Shown one piece after another: positions 35,186-43,653 of a stretch of DNA of 64,000 nucleotides. Within the stretch, counting starts at the first letter, position 1. Every line of letters starts with the position of its first letter. Location of the stretch: positions 248,001 through 312,000 of the forward strand of contig NZ_LKHP01000001.1 in NCBI RefSeq assembly GCF_001440545.1, written 5' to 3'. The translations under genes were made by a program, and so were the position numbers. This DNA comes from Caloramator mitchellensis (GTDB taxonomy: Bacteria > Bacillota > Clostridia > Clostridiales > Caloramatoraceae). The notes under the pieces were generated by a model that did no database searches, was not told the DNA's origin, and saw only the letters and a program-made list of their open reading frames with translations.

Positions 35186-36940
35186 TTATTTTAAATTTTC
35201 ATAACAAATTATTTTTTCTAGTTCTTCTTCAAATATAGTTTCTTTTTCTATTAAAACCAAAGCTATTTTTTCAAGAAGATTAAAATTGTTCTGTAAAATA
35301 TTTACCACTTCGCTATATGCATTATTTATTATTTCCCTACAATGTTTGATAATAGTAGTAGATTCGATAAGGTTATGGCTTTCCATAAGTGTATAACTTA
35401 ATAAGCCAATTTCTTCAATCATACCAAATTCTTTAGCCATACTAATAAGAGTATTGGTTGCATGCTGCAAATCACTATAGGCACCTGTGGTTATATTATC
35501 TTTACCAAATATAATCTCTTCTGCCGCACGGCCACCAAGTGCAATTTTTATATTGTTCAATAAATCCTTTTTAGTCTTAAACATTTTATCTTGGGGAATA
35601 TTTAGTGTATATCCTCCAGCTCCTTTAGTGCTTGGTATAATTGTAATTTTCTTTACGCTGTTTTCTGGAGCGATGATTTTACTTATTAGAGCATGTCCTG
35701 CCTCATGAAATGCCGTTATTTTCTTATCCAGCTCTGATATATGACTTCTTTCTTTTTTTTCAAATCCGGCTACAACAATATTAAAAGCCTTGTCTATATG
35801 CTCAAATGTTATAAAATCAGCATTATCCTTTGCAGCAAGTATAGCAGCTTCATTCATCAAATTTTCCAGTTTAGCACCTGAAAAATAAGGAGTCATCTGT
35901 GCAACTTTAAAAAGGTCAACATCTTTAGCAACTGGTCTTTTGTGTGAATAAAGCTTAAGTATTTCATATCTTGCCTTAACATCGGGCAAGTTTATTTCAA
36001 TATGCCTGTCGAACCTACCTGGTCTTAAAAGCGCTTCATCTAATACATCAAGTCTATTTGTTGCTGCAATAACAATAATTCCCTGAGAATCCTTGAAACC
36101 TGACATCTCTGATAGCAATGCATTAAGAGTCTGGTCCCTCTCGTCTGAAGCACCGTCGGCTCTTCCGCTTCTTTTTTTTCCGATTGCGTCAATCTCGTCG
36201 ATAAAAATAACTGCTTTTCCTTTATCCCTTGCTTTTTTGAATAAATCTCTGATTCTTGCCGCACCGACACCGACATAGACCTGAACAAAGTCGGAACCAT
36301 TAACAGCAAAGAATGGAACCTTTGCTTCGCTGGCAAGAGCCTTTGCCATCAATGTTTTTCCTGTTCCCGGCGGTCCGTAAAGAATAACACCACGTGGCAG
36401 CCTTACATTGAATCTTGAATATTTCTCTGGATTTTGTATAAAGTCAACAAGTTCACTAATGCTCTCTTTAGCTTCTTCATTACCTGCAATATTTTGAAAT
36501 GTGACTGAAGTAGCGTTTTCTGAATCATAATGGACGCTCACTAAAGACGCGCTGGAGGATTTAACCTTCTTTTGCGCAATCATTATAATGAAAATTGCTA
36601 TTATTGAAAAAGAAACAATTCCAGCTATAGTATTTGCAATAGGAACAGAAGAGTTTTCCTCAACGGATACCCCCTTTAAAAGCATTTTTTCTTTAAAATC
36701 AAAAGTCCTAGGATTTTCAGTTAAGAATGTTCTGTTATCTTTTGTAATGAATTTAATAAACTCATCTTCGCTGTAATAAATAGTAGAAACTTCATTATTT
36801 TGGACTTTGTTTAAAAACTCAGTATAACTTATTTTAACCGCCTTAGAATTGTTCATATTGTAAATAACAAAACTAACAGTTAAAATTGTTAGTATTGATA
36901 GAAAAATGATTAATTTTTTATAATTTAAAATTTTGTTCAT
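35186..36940 (-). CDS. FtsH-like membrane AAA+ zinc metalloprotease
   Basis: 584 residues. Two N-terminal membrane helices (about 9-27 and 105-122) flank a short extracytoplasmic domain. The AAA module has Walker A GPPGTGKT near residue 190, Walker B VIFIDEID near 247 and an SRH with RPGRFDRH. The peptidase has HEAGH near residue 415 and a third zinc ligand in TGAYSDLQHAT. It degrades unneeded or damaged membrane and cytosolic proteins. It is somewhat shorter than housekeeping FtsH (about 610-650) and may be a second, divergent copy; no tilS/hpt neighbours are present. Confidence 0.92.
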   Translation of the reverse strand: MNKILNYKKLIIFLSILTILTVSFVIYNMNNSKAVKISYTEFLNKVQNNEVSTIYYSEDEFIKFITKDNRTFLTENPRTFDFKEKMLLKGVSVEENSSVPIANTIAGIVSFSIIAIFIIMIAQKKVKSSSASLVSVHYDSENATSVTFQNIAGNEEAKESISELVDFIQNPEKYSRFNVRLPRGVILYGPPGTGKTLMAKALASEAKVPFFAVNGSDFVQVYVGVGAARIRDLFKKARDKGKAVIFIDEIDAIGKKRSGRADGASDERDQTLNALLSEMSGFKDSQGIIVIAATNRLDVLDEALLRPGRFDRHIEINLPDVKARYEILKLYSHKRPVAKDVDLFKVAQMTPYFSGAKLENLMNEAAILAAKDNADFITFEHIDKAFNIVVAGFEKKERSHISELDKKITAFHEAGHALISKIIAPENSVKKITIIPSTKGAGGYTLNIPQDKMFKTKKDLLNNIKIALGGRAAEEIIFGKDNITTGAYSDLQHATNTLISMAKEFGMIEEIGLLSYTLMESHNLIESTTIIKHCREIINNAYSEVVNILQNNFNLLEKIALVLIEKETIFEEELEKIICYENLK

Positions 36941-37050
36941 CTGACCACCTCTTACTCTAGTTTACATAATATTATATCGTTTAATTTTGATTTAAGTTAA
37001 ATAAAAATCATATATTTTACCATGTTATTTAATGGAAGGAGGCCTAAATA

Positions 37051-37506
37051 ATGAAAAAAGAAGTCATAATATATACGGATGGAGGCTGCAGGGGGAACGG
37101 TAACGAGGAGGCCGTTGGAGGTTATGGGGCAGTTTTGATATATAAAGATACTATAAGGACAATTAAGAAAGGATTTAATAAAACAACAAATAATATAATG
37201 GAGCTGACAGCAGCAATTGACGCATTATCATTATTAAAAGAACCATGCAAAGTAAAACTATACAGCGATTCGGCATATCTTGTTAATGCATTTAACAATA
37301 AATGGGTGCAAAAATGGCAGATAAATGGCTGGAAAACTGCAAATAAAGAGCCAGTTAAAAATAAGGAACTCTGGGAAAAGTTAATTGAATTGAGCAAAAT
37401 TCATGATATTGAGTTTATAAAGGTTAAGGGACATGCAGACGATGAATTGAACAATTTGTGTGACAAACTTGCAAATGAAGCCATGGATGAAGCGAAAAAA
37501 GTTTGA
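37051..37506 (+). CDS. rnhA: Ribonuclease HI
   Basis: 151 residues. The catalytic acidic residues are visible in [11 protein letters not shown] (Asp near 9), [12 protein letters not shown] (Glu near 50), [11 protein letters not shown] (Asp near 73) and the C-terminal [18 protein letters not shown]. The basic handle region with [11 protein letters not shown] is present, as in E. coli RNase HI. It cleaves RNA in RNA-DNA hybrids. It is divergent from the ftsH-like gene, with AAGGAGG before its ATG. Confidence 0.95.
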   Translation: MKKEVIIYTDGGCRGNGNEEAVGGYGAVLIYKDTIRTIKKGFNKTTNNIMELTAAIDALSLLKEPCKVKLYSDSAYLVNAFNNKWVQKWQINGWKTANKEPVKNKELWEKLIELSKIHDIEFIKVKGHADDELNNLCDKLANEAMDEAKKV

Positions 37507-37612
37507 TTAATGCAATATAAATTTTATTTTTGTTTTTATGTTGCAATTTTTGATGCAATTTAGTAAAATAGTATTAGAAATGTATTTTCAGTGTAAAATA
37601 GGGGGAATAATT

Positions 37613-39190
37613 ATGTCTATTAAAGATTTTTTACAAAACGTCGGCATTTCTAATACTAGGGAGATACATCATAATTTATCAGCAGCAAGATTAGTTGAAC
37701 ATGCATTAAAGAGAGGAGAAGGACAACTAACCTCAACAGGGGCTTTGAACATTAAAACAGGAAAATATACAGGCCGTTCTCCACAGGACAGATTTATTGT
37801 TGATTATCCTGAAATACATAAGAGCATAAATTGGGGAAAAGTAAATAGGCCAATAGACCCAGAAGTGTTTGAAAGAATTTATGCAAGGCTGACTGCATAT
37901 TTGCAGAATAAGGATTTATATGTATTTGATGGATTTGTTGGAGCGGATAGAAGATATACCCATTCAATAAGATTTATTAATGAACTTCCTGCACACAATT
38001 TATTTGTAAGACAATTATTTATAAGGCCAACTGAAGAGGAACTAAATAAATTTATTCCACAATTTACTGTTATTAGTGCACCTTATTTTAATGCAGTCCC
38101 AGAGATAGACAATACAAACTCAGAAGTTTTTATAATACTTGATTTTGTTAAAAGAATAGTTATCATCGGCGGAACACACTACTGCGGAGAAATGAAAAAA
38201 TCAATTTTTACAGCAATGAACTATTTATTGCCTCAGTTAAATGTTCTACCTATGCACTGCTCTGCTAATGTAGGAAAAGATGGAGATGTAGCTCTATTCT
38301 TCGGATTATCTGGAACAGGAAAAACAACTCTTTCTGCAGATCCTAACAGGATGCTCATAGGTGATGACGAACACGGATGGTCAGAGGATGGAGTCTTTAA
38401 TTTTGAAGGTGGATGCTATGCAAAGTGTATAAACTTATCCAGAGAAAAAGAACCGCAGATATACGACGCGATAAAATTTGGAACTGTCCTTGAAAATGTG
38501 GTTTTAGATGATAAAGGCAATCCAAACTATGATGATGATTCGTTAACTGAAAATACAAGAGCTGCCTATCCAATAGATTATATACCAAATGCAGTATTAA
38601 AAGGAGTTGGAGGACATCCAAAGACTATACTATTCTTAACGGCTGATGCATTTGGAGTGCTACCACCTATTTCAAAGCTTACAAAAGAACAAGCTATGTT
38701 CCACTTTATATCAGGGTATACAAGCAAGCTTGCTGGAACAGAAAGGGGAATCACTGAACCACAAGCAACATTTTCAAGTTGTTTTGGAGAACCGTTTATG
38801 CCTATGAACCCGGTTTTATACGCAAAAATGCTTGGAGAAAAGATTACTAAACATAACGTAAATGTTTACCTTGTAAACACAGGATGGTCTGGTGGACCAT
38901 ATGGAATTGGAAAGAGAATGAATTTAAAACACACAAGAGCAATGGTTACAGCAGCAATAAGTGGTGATTTAGAAAATGTAAAATATATTGAACATCCAAT
39001 ATTCAAAGTATTAATCCCGATGGAATGTCCTAATGTTCCAACGGATGTATTAAATCCTATTAACACGTGGAGCAATAAGGAAGATTACAATAGATACGCA
39101 AAGGAACTTGCAAATAAATTCTACGAAAATATTAAGAAATTCAGTGGAATATCCGACGATATTCTTGAAGCAGCCCCAGATTTAATCTAA
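37613..39190 (+). CDS. pckA: Phosphoenolpyruvate carboxykinase (ATP)
   Basis: About 525 residues from the ATG at 37613, preceded by AGGGGG; the longer upstream reading frame lacks a ribosome site. [14 protein letters not shown] is the P-loop. [22 protein letters not shown] and [15 protein letters not shown] are the classic metal- and oxaloacetate-binding stretches of the ATP-dependent class. It interconverts oxaloacetate and PEP. In anaerobes it can also run in the CO2-fixing direction. With class II FBPase 1.5 kb downstream the region covers two gluconeogenic steps, though they are not one operon. Confidence 0.96.
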   Translation: MSIKDFLQNVGISNTREIHHNLSAARLVEHALKRGEGQLTSTGALNIKTGKYTGRSPQDRFIVDYPEIHKSINWGKVNRPIDPEVFERIYARLTAYLQNKDLYVFDGFVGADRRYTHSIRFINELPAHNLFVRQLFIRPTEEELNKFIPQFTVISAPYFNAVPEIDNTNSEVFIILDFVKRIVIIGGTHYCGEMKKSIFTAMNYLLPQLNVLPMHCSANVGKDGDVALFFGLSGTGKTTLSADPNRMLIGDDEHGWSEDGVFNFEGGCYAKCINLSREKEPQIYDAIKFGTVLENVVLDDKGNPNYDDDSLTENTRAAYPIDYIPNAVLKGVGGHPKTILFLTADAFGVLPPISKLTKEQAMFHFISGYTSKLAGTERGITEPQATFSSCFGEPFMPMNPVLYAKMLGEKITKHNVNVYLVNTGWSGGPYGIGKRMNLKHTRAMVTAAISGDLENVKYIEHPIFKVLIPMECPNVPTDVLNPINTWSNKEDYNRYAKELANKFYENIKKFSGISDDILEAAPDLI

Positions 39191-39251
39191 TATTATTATA
39201 AAAAATCCTATTAGCAATACTAAGTATGAAACATAATATTCATTTTAGGAT

Positions 39252-39288
39252 TAACCCCATGAATGTCCATTAAACATTCGTGGGGTTA
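39252..39288 (+). terminator. Terminator after pckA
   Basis: TAACCCCATGAATGT pairs with ACATTCGTGGGGTTA (15 bp, one G-U), followed by CACATTTTAC. The T-tract is short but the stem is strong. Confidence 0.85.
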
Positions 39289-39397
39289 CACATTTTACAA
39301 CTAAATAAATCTATTAAATATTTAGTCATATCATATATATTGAAAAAATTAATTGATGAAATTAAAATATAATAGAGAACCTTTGAGGGGTGTTGAT

Positions 39398-39826
39398 ATG
39401 AGAATAAGAAATATAGACAACAAAAAAGTTGAAATTCCACAGCTCAATAAAGAAGTAGATATCAAAGTTCAGGATTTTTCAACTGCTCTTGACCTTGCAA
39501 ATAAAGAGCAAACGGAGGGCAAGCTCCAGCAGATGCTCAAGGAAATAGATATTTTAGGCAAGAGATTAATATCTACTCATGGGCTTGAGGATGCAAAGAG
39601 ATACAAGCAAAAAATACAAGAATATTTATCTTTTGTGGTAAAGAATGCGTATATATTAAAAAGAGAGCCCGGACCCTTCAATTATGGAATACATACAAAG
39701 ATAGAGATAGTTAATAAAAAAGTTGACGAGTTGACAAAGGAATTATTAGAAAAACAAAAGGATACTATAAACCTAGCAGATAGGATAGAAGAAATAAAGG
39801 GATTGCTGGTGGATGTATACAAATAA
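39398..39826 (+). CDS. yaaR: YaaR family protein (DUF327)
   Basis: 142 residues from the ATG at 39398, which follows GAGGGGTG. The pattern LQQMLKEIDILGKRLISTHGLEDAKRYKQKIQEYL, given here only as a region near residues 48-82, and YGIHTKIEIVNKKVDELT are typical of YaaR, a small helical Firmicute protein of unknown function. It is usually near DNA polymerase III genes, but here it lies just before the 6S RNA gene. Confidence 0.88.
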   Translation: MRIRNIDNKKVEIPQLNKEVDIKVQDFSTALDLANKEQTEGKLQQMLKEIDILGKRLISTHGLEDAKRYKQKIQEYLSFVVKNAYILKREPGPFNYGIHTKIEIVNKKVDELTKELLEKQKDTINLADRIEEIKGLLVDVYK

Positions 39827-39841
39827 TGAAATTAATAAATG

Positions 39842-39870
39842 TTTACTTTTTTAAATTTATGTCCTATAAT
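39842..39870 (+). promoter_or_regulatory. Promoter of the 6S RNA
   Basis: TTTACT (39842-39847), a 17 bp spacer, then a perfect TATAAT (39865-39870), placing the transcript start near 39877. Confidence 0.8.
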
Positions 39871-39876
39871 AATATT

Positions 39877-40050
39877 ACAGACCTGAGATGTTTGCGAAGC
39901 TTGTTTATTTCAACCGACATACTAATTAAGGGAGCTGGCGTCAAATAGTGGATGTTAAGTCTGTTTAGCAGAAAAACTGAAGTTATTTGCAGGCACCCAC
40001 CTGCTTAATGGCGGGATTTGAAATAGCAAGCAGCGGCATGTTGGGTTATT
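39877..40050 (+). ncRNA. ssrS: 6S RNA
   Basis: The 5' part ACCTGAGATGTTTGCGAAGC closely matches the 5' closing stem region of bacterial 6S RNA (CTGAGATGTTCGCAAGC in E. coli). The 3' part GCGGCATGTTGGGTT pairs back to it, and an internal GCACCCACC resembles the Firmicute version. A long, imperfectly paired central region is expected to mimic an open promoter and bind sigma-A RNA polymerase. The ends are approximate; the 3' end is set just before the tRNA promoter. A long reading frame covering this region is not coding. Confidence 0.85.
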
Positions 40051-40058
40051 ATTCTATG

Positions 40059-40087
40059 TTGACAAAATTTTGGATAATTGTTAAAAT
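40059..40087 (+). promoter_or_regulatory. Promoter of tRNA-Glu
   Basis: Perfect TTGACA (40059-40064), 17 bp spacer, TAAAAT (40082-40087), 11 bases before the mature tRNA. It abuts the 6S RNA 3' end. Confidence 0.85.
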
Positions 40088-40098
40088 AATATTGTCGT

Positions 40099-40173
40099 GG
40101 TCCCATGGTCTAGAGGTTAGGACACCGCCCTCTCACGGCGGAAGCAGGGGTTCGATTCCCCTTGGGACTGCCA
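40099..40173 (+). tRNA. tRNA-Glu (anticodon CTC)
   Basis: A 75 nt cloverleaf with CCA encoded. Acceptor stem GGTCCCA/TGGGACT (first pair G-U), anticodon stem CCGCC/GGCGG with loop CTCTCAC giving anticodon CTC, and T-loop TTCGATT. It reads GAG codons, which are minor in AT-rich genomes, so it supplements a TTC tRNA encoded elsewhere. Confidence 0.95.
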
Positions 40174-40174
40174 T

Positions 40175-40197
40175 AAGTGCCGAAAGGCACTTTTTTT
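40175..40197 (+). terminator. Terminator after tRNA-Glu
   Basis: AAGTGCC, GAAA tetraloop, GGCACTT, then seven T: a textbook intrinsic terminator two bases after the CCA end. Confidence 0.95.
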
Positions 40198-40246
40198 ATG
40201 TATATTTGCACTTTTTATGCAAATAATATCTATTGGAGGTGTAAAT

Positions 40247-40621
40247 ATGCAAGAAAATAACAAAGAAAAACGAGATGTAAACATTTTTTCAATCATTGTA
40301 AAATTTTTAATTAATGCAGTGATTTTGGTAATAGCAAGTTTTTTGGTTCCAGGATTTAGAGTGGCTGGATTTGGAACAGCAATTTTAGCTGCAATTGTTA
40401 TATCAGCTCTAGATTATTTAATAGGATTAGTATTTAAACTAGATGCTTCACCATTTGGAAGAGGCATAGTTGGATTTTTAATTGCTGCTATAATAATTTA
40501 CATTACTCAATTTATTATAGCAGGAGTTGCTGTAACACCGATGGGAGCAATTTTAGCTGCTCTTGTGATTGGTATTATTGATGCAATAGTCCCAACGAAT
40601 GTATTTTCTCAGGTTTCATGA
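40247..40621 (+). CDS. YvlD/phage-holin-4-2-type small membrane protein
   Basis: 124 residues from the ATG at 40247 after TTGGAGGTG. A charged N-terminus (MQENNKEKRDVN) is followed by four membrane helices at about 14-34, 37-60, 70-92 and 98-118, with VPGFRVAGFGTAILAAIV and DASPFGRGIVGFLIAA typical of PF04020. In Bacillus YvlD is tied to envelope stress. Despite the family name nothing indicates a phage. It is flanked by terminators, so it is a monocistronic gene. Confidence 0.85.
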   Translation: MQENNKEKRDVNIFSIIVKFLINAVILVIASFLVPGFRVAGFGTAILAAIVISALDYLIGLVFKLDASPFGRGIVGFLIAAIIIYITQFIIAGVAVTPMGAILAALVIGIIDAIVPTNVFSQVS

Positions 40622-40627
40622 AGCTAT

Positions 40628-40659
40628 AATAGCACCTTGAGTTTACTCAAGGTGCTATT
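40628..40659 (+). terminator. Terminator after the YvlD-like gene
   Basis: AATAGCACCTTGAG pairs with CTCAAGGTGCTATT (14 bp, loop of four), followed by TGCTATT. Confidence 0.87.
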
Positions 40660-40751
40660 TGCTATTCAATATAAAAATTAATATATATTATTTCCATATA
40701 TGAGATAAATGTGATATAATAATTTTGAAATATATATTTGGAGGAGTAGGT

Positions 40752-41738
40752 ATGGAAAATTTTGATATTGCAATGGGGATTGTAAGGGTCACAGAAGCTG
40801 CTACGTTATCCTGCTCTAGATTGCTTGGAAAAGGGAACATGGATCAGGTAGATGGCGCAGCTGTCGAAGGTGTTCGTTTTGCATTTGAATTGCTGCCAAT
40901 CAAAGGAAGAGTAGTAATAGGAGAATGTGCCATAAACAAATCTCCAATTATGTATATAGGAGAAAAAGTTGGACAATGGGGAGATGGTCAAAAGGAGTAT
41001 GATATTGCCATAGACCCACTGGATGGTAGCATATTAGTTGCTAAAGGTAGACCTAATGCTATTTCGGCAATTGCGGTTGCAGAAAAAGGTAATATTTTTA
41101 GAGCACCGCAAATATATATGAATAAGATAGCCGTTGGTCCAAAGGCTAAGGGAGCGATTGATATAAATGCTGATCTCTATACTAACGTCAAGAATGTGGC
41201 AGAGGCCTTAAATAAAGATATAGAAGACATTACTATTATGATACAAGATAGAAAGCGCCATGAAGAACTTATTAAAGAAGCCAGAAAGATTGGTGTTAGA
41301 GTGAAAGTATTTGGCGAAGGGGACATTGCTGCTGCACTTGCTCCTGCTTTTGAGGATACTGGAATTGACATGCTAGTTGGTATTGGCGGTGCACCAGAAG
41401 GAGTTCTTGCAGCCGCAGCGCTTAAATGTCTTGGTGGTGAAATACAAGGGAAATTACTTCCAAATGATGAAGAGCAAATAGCTATGTGTTTGAGAGCCGG
41501 AGTTGAGGATATCAATAAAACATTAACAGCAGATGACTTAATTCATGGAGACGATGTTTATTTTGCAGCCACGGCGATTACGGACAGCGATGTATTAAAG
41601 GGTGTTACTTATAAAGGAGACGTTGCATATACACATTCAGTTGTTATGAGATATAAAACCGGAATTATTAGGTTTGTTGACGCAACACATAAATTAAAGA
41701 AGAGTATGATTCATATAAATAATAACTTTTCTATTTGA
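40752..41738 (+). CDS. glpX: Fructose-1,6-bisphosphatase class II
   Basis: About 328 residues from the ATG at 40752, preceded by GGAGGAGTAGG. DPLDGS near residue 88 is the metal and phosphate-binding signature; VIGECAINKSPIMYIGEKVG and GIGGAPEGVLAAAALKCLGG are typical of GlpX. It dephosphorylates fructose 1,6-bisphosphate in gluconeogenesis. It is monocistronic by context: a terminator stands upstream and the maturation-gene leader downstream. Confidence 0.95.
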   Translation: MENFDIAMGIVRVTEAATLSCSRLLGKGNMDQVDGAAVEGVRFAFELLPIKGRVVIGECAINKSPIMYIGEKVGQWGDGQKEYDIAIDPLDGSILVAKGRPNAISAIAVAEKGNIFRAPQIYMNKIAVGPKAKGAIDINADLYTNVKNVAEALNKDIEDITIMIQDRKRHEELIKEARKIGVRVKVFGEGDIAAALAPAFEDTGIDMLVGIGGAPEGVLAAAALKCLGGEIQGKLLPNDEEQIAMCLRAGVEDINKTLTADDLIHGDDVYFAATAITDSDVLKGVTYKGDVAYTHSVVMRYKTGIIRFVDATHKLKKSMIHINNNFSI

Positions 41739-41771
41739 TTTTATTTTAACAATATAATATAATTTAATTAA

Positions 41772-41888
41772 TCCGCAAGTTTGGAATTTCCGAATTTGTG
41801 GATAAGCATAATCCGATTGCAAGGAGGTGTCCAAGCAAAAGGTAGAAGGTAGAAATATGCCTTTCAGCTTTTGCTGAAAGGCTTTTTT
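41772..41888 (+). promoter_or_regulatory. Structured leader with attenuator-like terminator before the hydrogenase maturation genes
   Basis: A hairpin of TCCGCAAGTTTGG (41772-41784) with CCGAATTTGTGGA (41790-41802), 13 pairs including G-U, is followed by a segment containing AAGGAGGTGTCC and then an intrinsic terminator: GCCTTTCAGC, TTTT, GCTGAAAGGC, six T (41859-41888). AGCAAAAG at 41834-41841 is the exact complement of CTTTTGCT at 41868-41875, which spans the terminator loop and both stem tops, so a mutually exclusive antiterminator is possible. The terminator might instead simply end the glpX transcript. I recognise no known riboswitch class. Confidence 0.55.
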
Positions 41889-41961
41889 AGTGACATTCAC
41901 TTGATTTCTTGACTTCTTGAATTGTTTGTCAATTTGAACATGCAAAATGTTGGAGGTTCAT

Positions 41962-42207
41962 ATGGATAAAAGAATTGGAGTAGTTGGAATTGTTATTGAA
42001 AATCTTGAAAATTCACACAAAGTTAATTTAATACTTCATGATTTTGCAGAAATAATTGTTGGACGTATGGGTATTCCTTATAGGGATAGGGGAATTTTTA
42101 TTATTTCATTAATTGTCGATGGAACTAACGATGAAATAAGCGCCATGACAGGAAAACTTGGGAAAATCGAAGGAGTAAATGTTAAGACTGCCCTTTCAAA
42201 ATTTTAA
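41962..42207 (+). CDS. TM1266-family iron-only hydrogenase system regulator
   Basis: 81 residues from the ATG at 41962, after TTGGAGG. MDKRIGVVGIVIENLENSHKVN and GIPYRDRGIFIISLIVDGT are typical of the TM1266 family, a small ferredoxin-fold (NikR C-terminal-like) protein found beside hydrogenase maturation genes. It has no obvious DNA-binding domain, so the name regulator is by family convention. It is followed 13 bp later by hydG. Confidence 0.92.
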   Translation: MDKRIGVVGIVIENLENSHKVNLILHDFAEIIVGRMGIPYRDRGIFIISLIVDGTNDEISAMTGKLGKIEGVNVKTALSKF

Positions 42208-42220
42208 ATGAGGTGAATTT

Positions 42221-43642
42221 ATGAAAAGTATTAAAGCAGAAGATTTTATTATTCATGATGAGATTTTGAACTCAATTGAATTCGGTAAGAAGATGGTCAA
42301 CGATATAGAGTATGTTAAAAGCCTCTTGGAAAAGGCTAAAGAATGCAAGGGACTTACTCATAGAGAAGCTGCAGTTCTTCTTTCAATAGAAGATGAAGAC
42401 ATACTTCACGAGATGTTTACAGTGGCAAGACAGATAAAAGAAAAAATTTATGGGAAAAGAATTGTATTATTTGCACCGCTTTATGTAAGTAATTATTGTG
42501 TGAATAACTGCTACTATTGTGGATATAAACATAGCAACGATTCATTTACAAGAAGGAAACTTACAATGGATGAGTTAGCAGAAGAAGTTAAGATTTTAGA
42601 AAGTCTTGGACACAAGAGACTTGCTTTGGAGGCTGGAGAAGATCCTGTTAATTGTTCTATTGATTATATATTGGATTGTATGAAAACAATATATTCAATT
42701 AAGTTTGATAATGGCAGTATTAGAAGAATAAATGTTAATATTGCTGCTACTACTGTAGAAAATTATAAAAAGCTTAAGGAAGCAGGAATTGGAACATATA
42801 TTTTATTCCAGGAAACATATCATAAGCCAACATATGAAAAAATGCATCCACAGGGACCAAAACATGACTATGACTACCATACAACAGCGATGGATAGGGC
42901 TATGCAGGCTGGCATTGATGATGTTGGAATTGGAGTTTTATACGGACTTTATGATTATAAATACGACACGATTGCTATGCTAATGCATGGTGAACACCTT
43001 GAAGAAACATTCGGAGTTGGACCACACACTATTTCTGTTCCAAGACTAAGGGCGGCAGAGGGAGTAACTCTTCAAAACTTCCCATATTTAGTGAATGACC
43101 ATGATTTTAAAAAGGTTGTAGCTATTCTTAGACTTTCAGTTCCATATACAGGAATGATTCTTTCAACTAGAGAAGAGCCAAAATACAGAGATGAAGTTCT
43201 TGGACTTGGTATTTCACAAATAAGCGCTGGCTCATGTACCGGAGTTGGAGGATATGTTGAGGAATATAAGCTGCATGTTCATAGAGATGATGAAAAACCA
43301 CAATTTGAAGTTGGAGACCATCGCTCACCATTAGAAATTATTAAAAGCCTATGCTCAGGGGGATACATTCCAAGCTACTGCACAGCTTGCTATAGAGAAG
43401 GTAGAACTGGAGAAAGATTCATGAGGCTTGCTAAAAGTGGTCAAATTCATAATGTATGCCAGCCTAATGCAATATTAACTTTTAAAGAATTTATACTTGA
43501 TTACGGTGATGAAGAAGCAAAGGAAATAGGTGAAAAAGTCATCAAAAATGCTCTTGAAGAAATTCCAAACGAGAGAGCAAAAGAGGCGACCATAGAAAGG
43601 CTAAACAGAATTGAAAACGGTGAAAGAGATTTGAGATTCTAA
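42221..43642 (+). CDS. hydG: [FeFe]-hydrogenase maturase HydG (radical SAM)
   Basis: 473 residues. The radical SAM motif CVNNCYYC is near residues 90-97. A C-terminal auxiliary-cluster motif has YCTACYREG and, about 22 residues later, HNVCQPNA. It cleaves tyrosine to supply CO and cyanide iron ligands of the H-cluster, producing 5'-deoxyadenosine from SAM. It lies between the TM1266 gene and hydF with gaps of about 12 bp, an evident operon. HydE, the third maturase, is not in the window. Confidence 0.97.
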   Translation: MKSIKAEDFIIHDEILNSIEFGKKMVNDIEYVKSLLEKAKECKGLTHREAAVLLSIEDEDILHEMFTVARQIKEKIYGKRIVLFAPLYVSNYCVNNCYYCGYKHSNDSFTRRKLTMDELAEEVKILESLGHKRLALEAGEDPVNCSIDYILDCMKTIYSIKFDNGSIRRINVNIAATTVENYKKLKEAGIGTYILFQETYHKPTYEKMHPQGPKHDYDYHTTAMDRAMQAGIDDVGIGVLYGLYDYKYDTIAMLMHGEHLEETFGVGPHTISVPRLRAAEGVTLQNFPYLVNDHDFKKVVAILRLSVPYTGMILSTREEPKYRDEVLGLGISQISAGSCTGVGGYVEEYKLHVHRDDEKPQFEVGDHRSPLEIIKSLCSGGYIPSYCTACYREGRTGERFMRLAKSGQIHNVCQPNAILTFKEFILDYGDEEAKEIGEKVIKNALEEIPNERAKEATIERLNRIENGERDLRF

Positions 43643-43653
43643 GGAGTGGTATA

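Noticed and set aside
39987-40226. A 79-residue reading frame over the 6S RNA and tRNA-Glu
   Set aside because: It spans two structured RNA genes and a promoter, has no ribosome site and ends inside the tRNA terminator region.
40247-40621. Phage origin of the holin-family protein
   Set aside because: The family name is historical; the protein is a YvlD-type four-helix membrane protein with no lysis or phage genes around it.
41739-41961. T-box or a known riboswitch before the hydrogenase maturation genes
   Set aside because: The T-box AGGGTGG-type element and the conserved blocks of SAM, TPP, cobalamin, THF and c-di-GMP classes were not found, so the leader is reported only as an unclassified structure.
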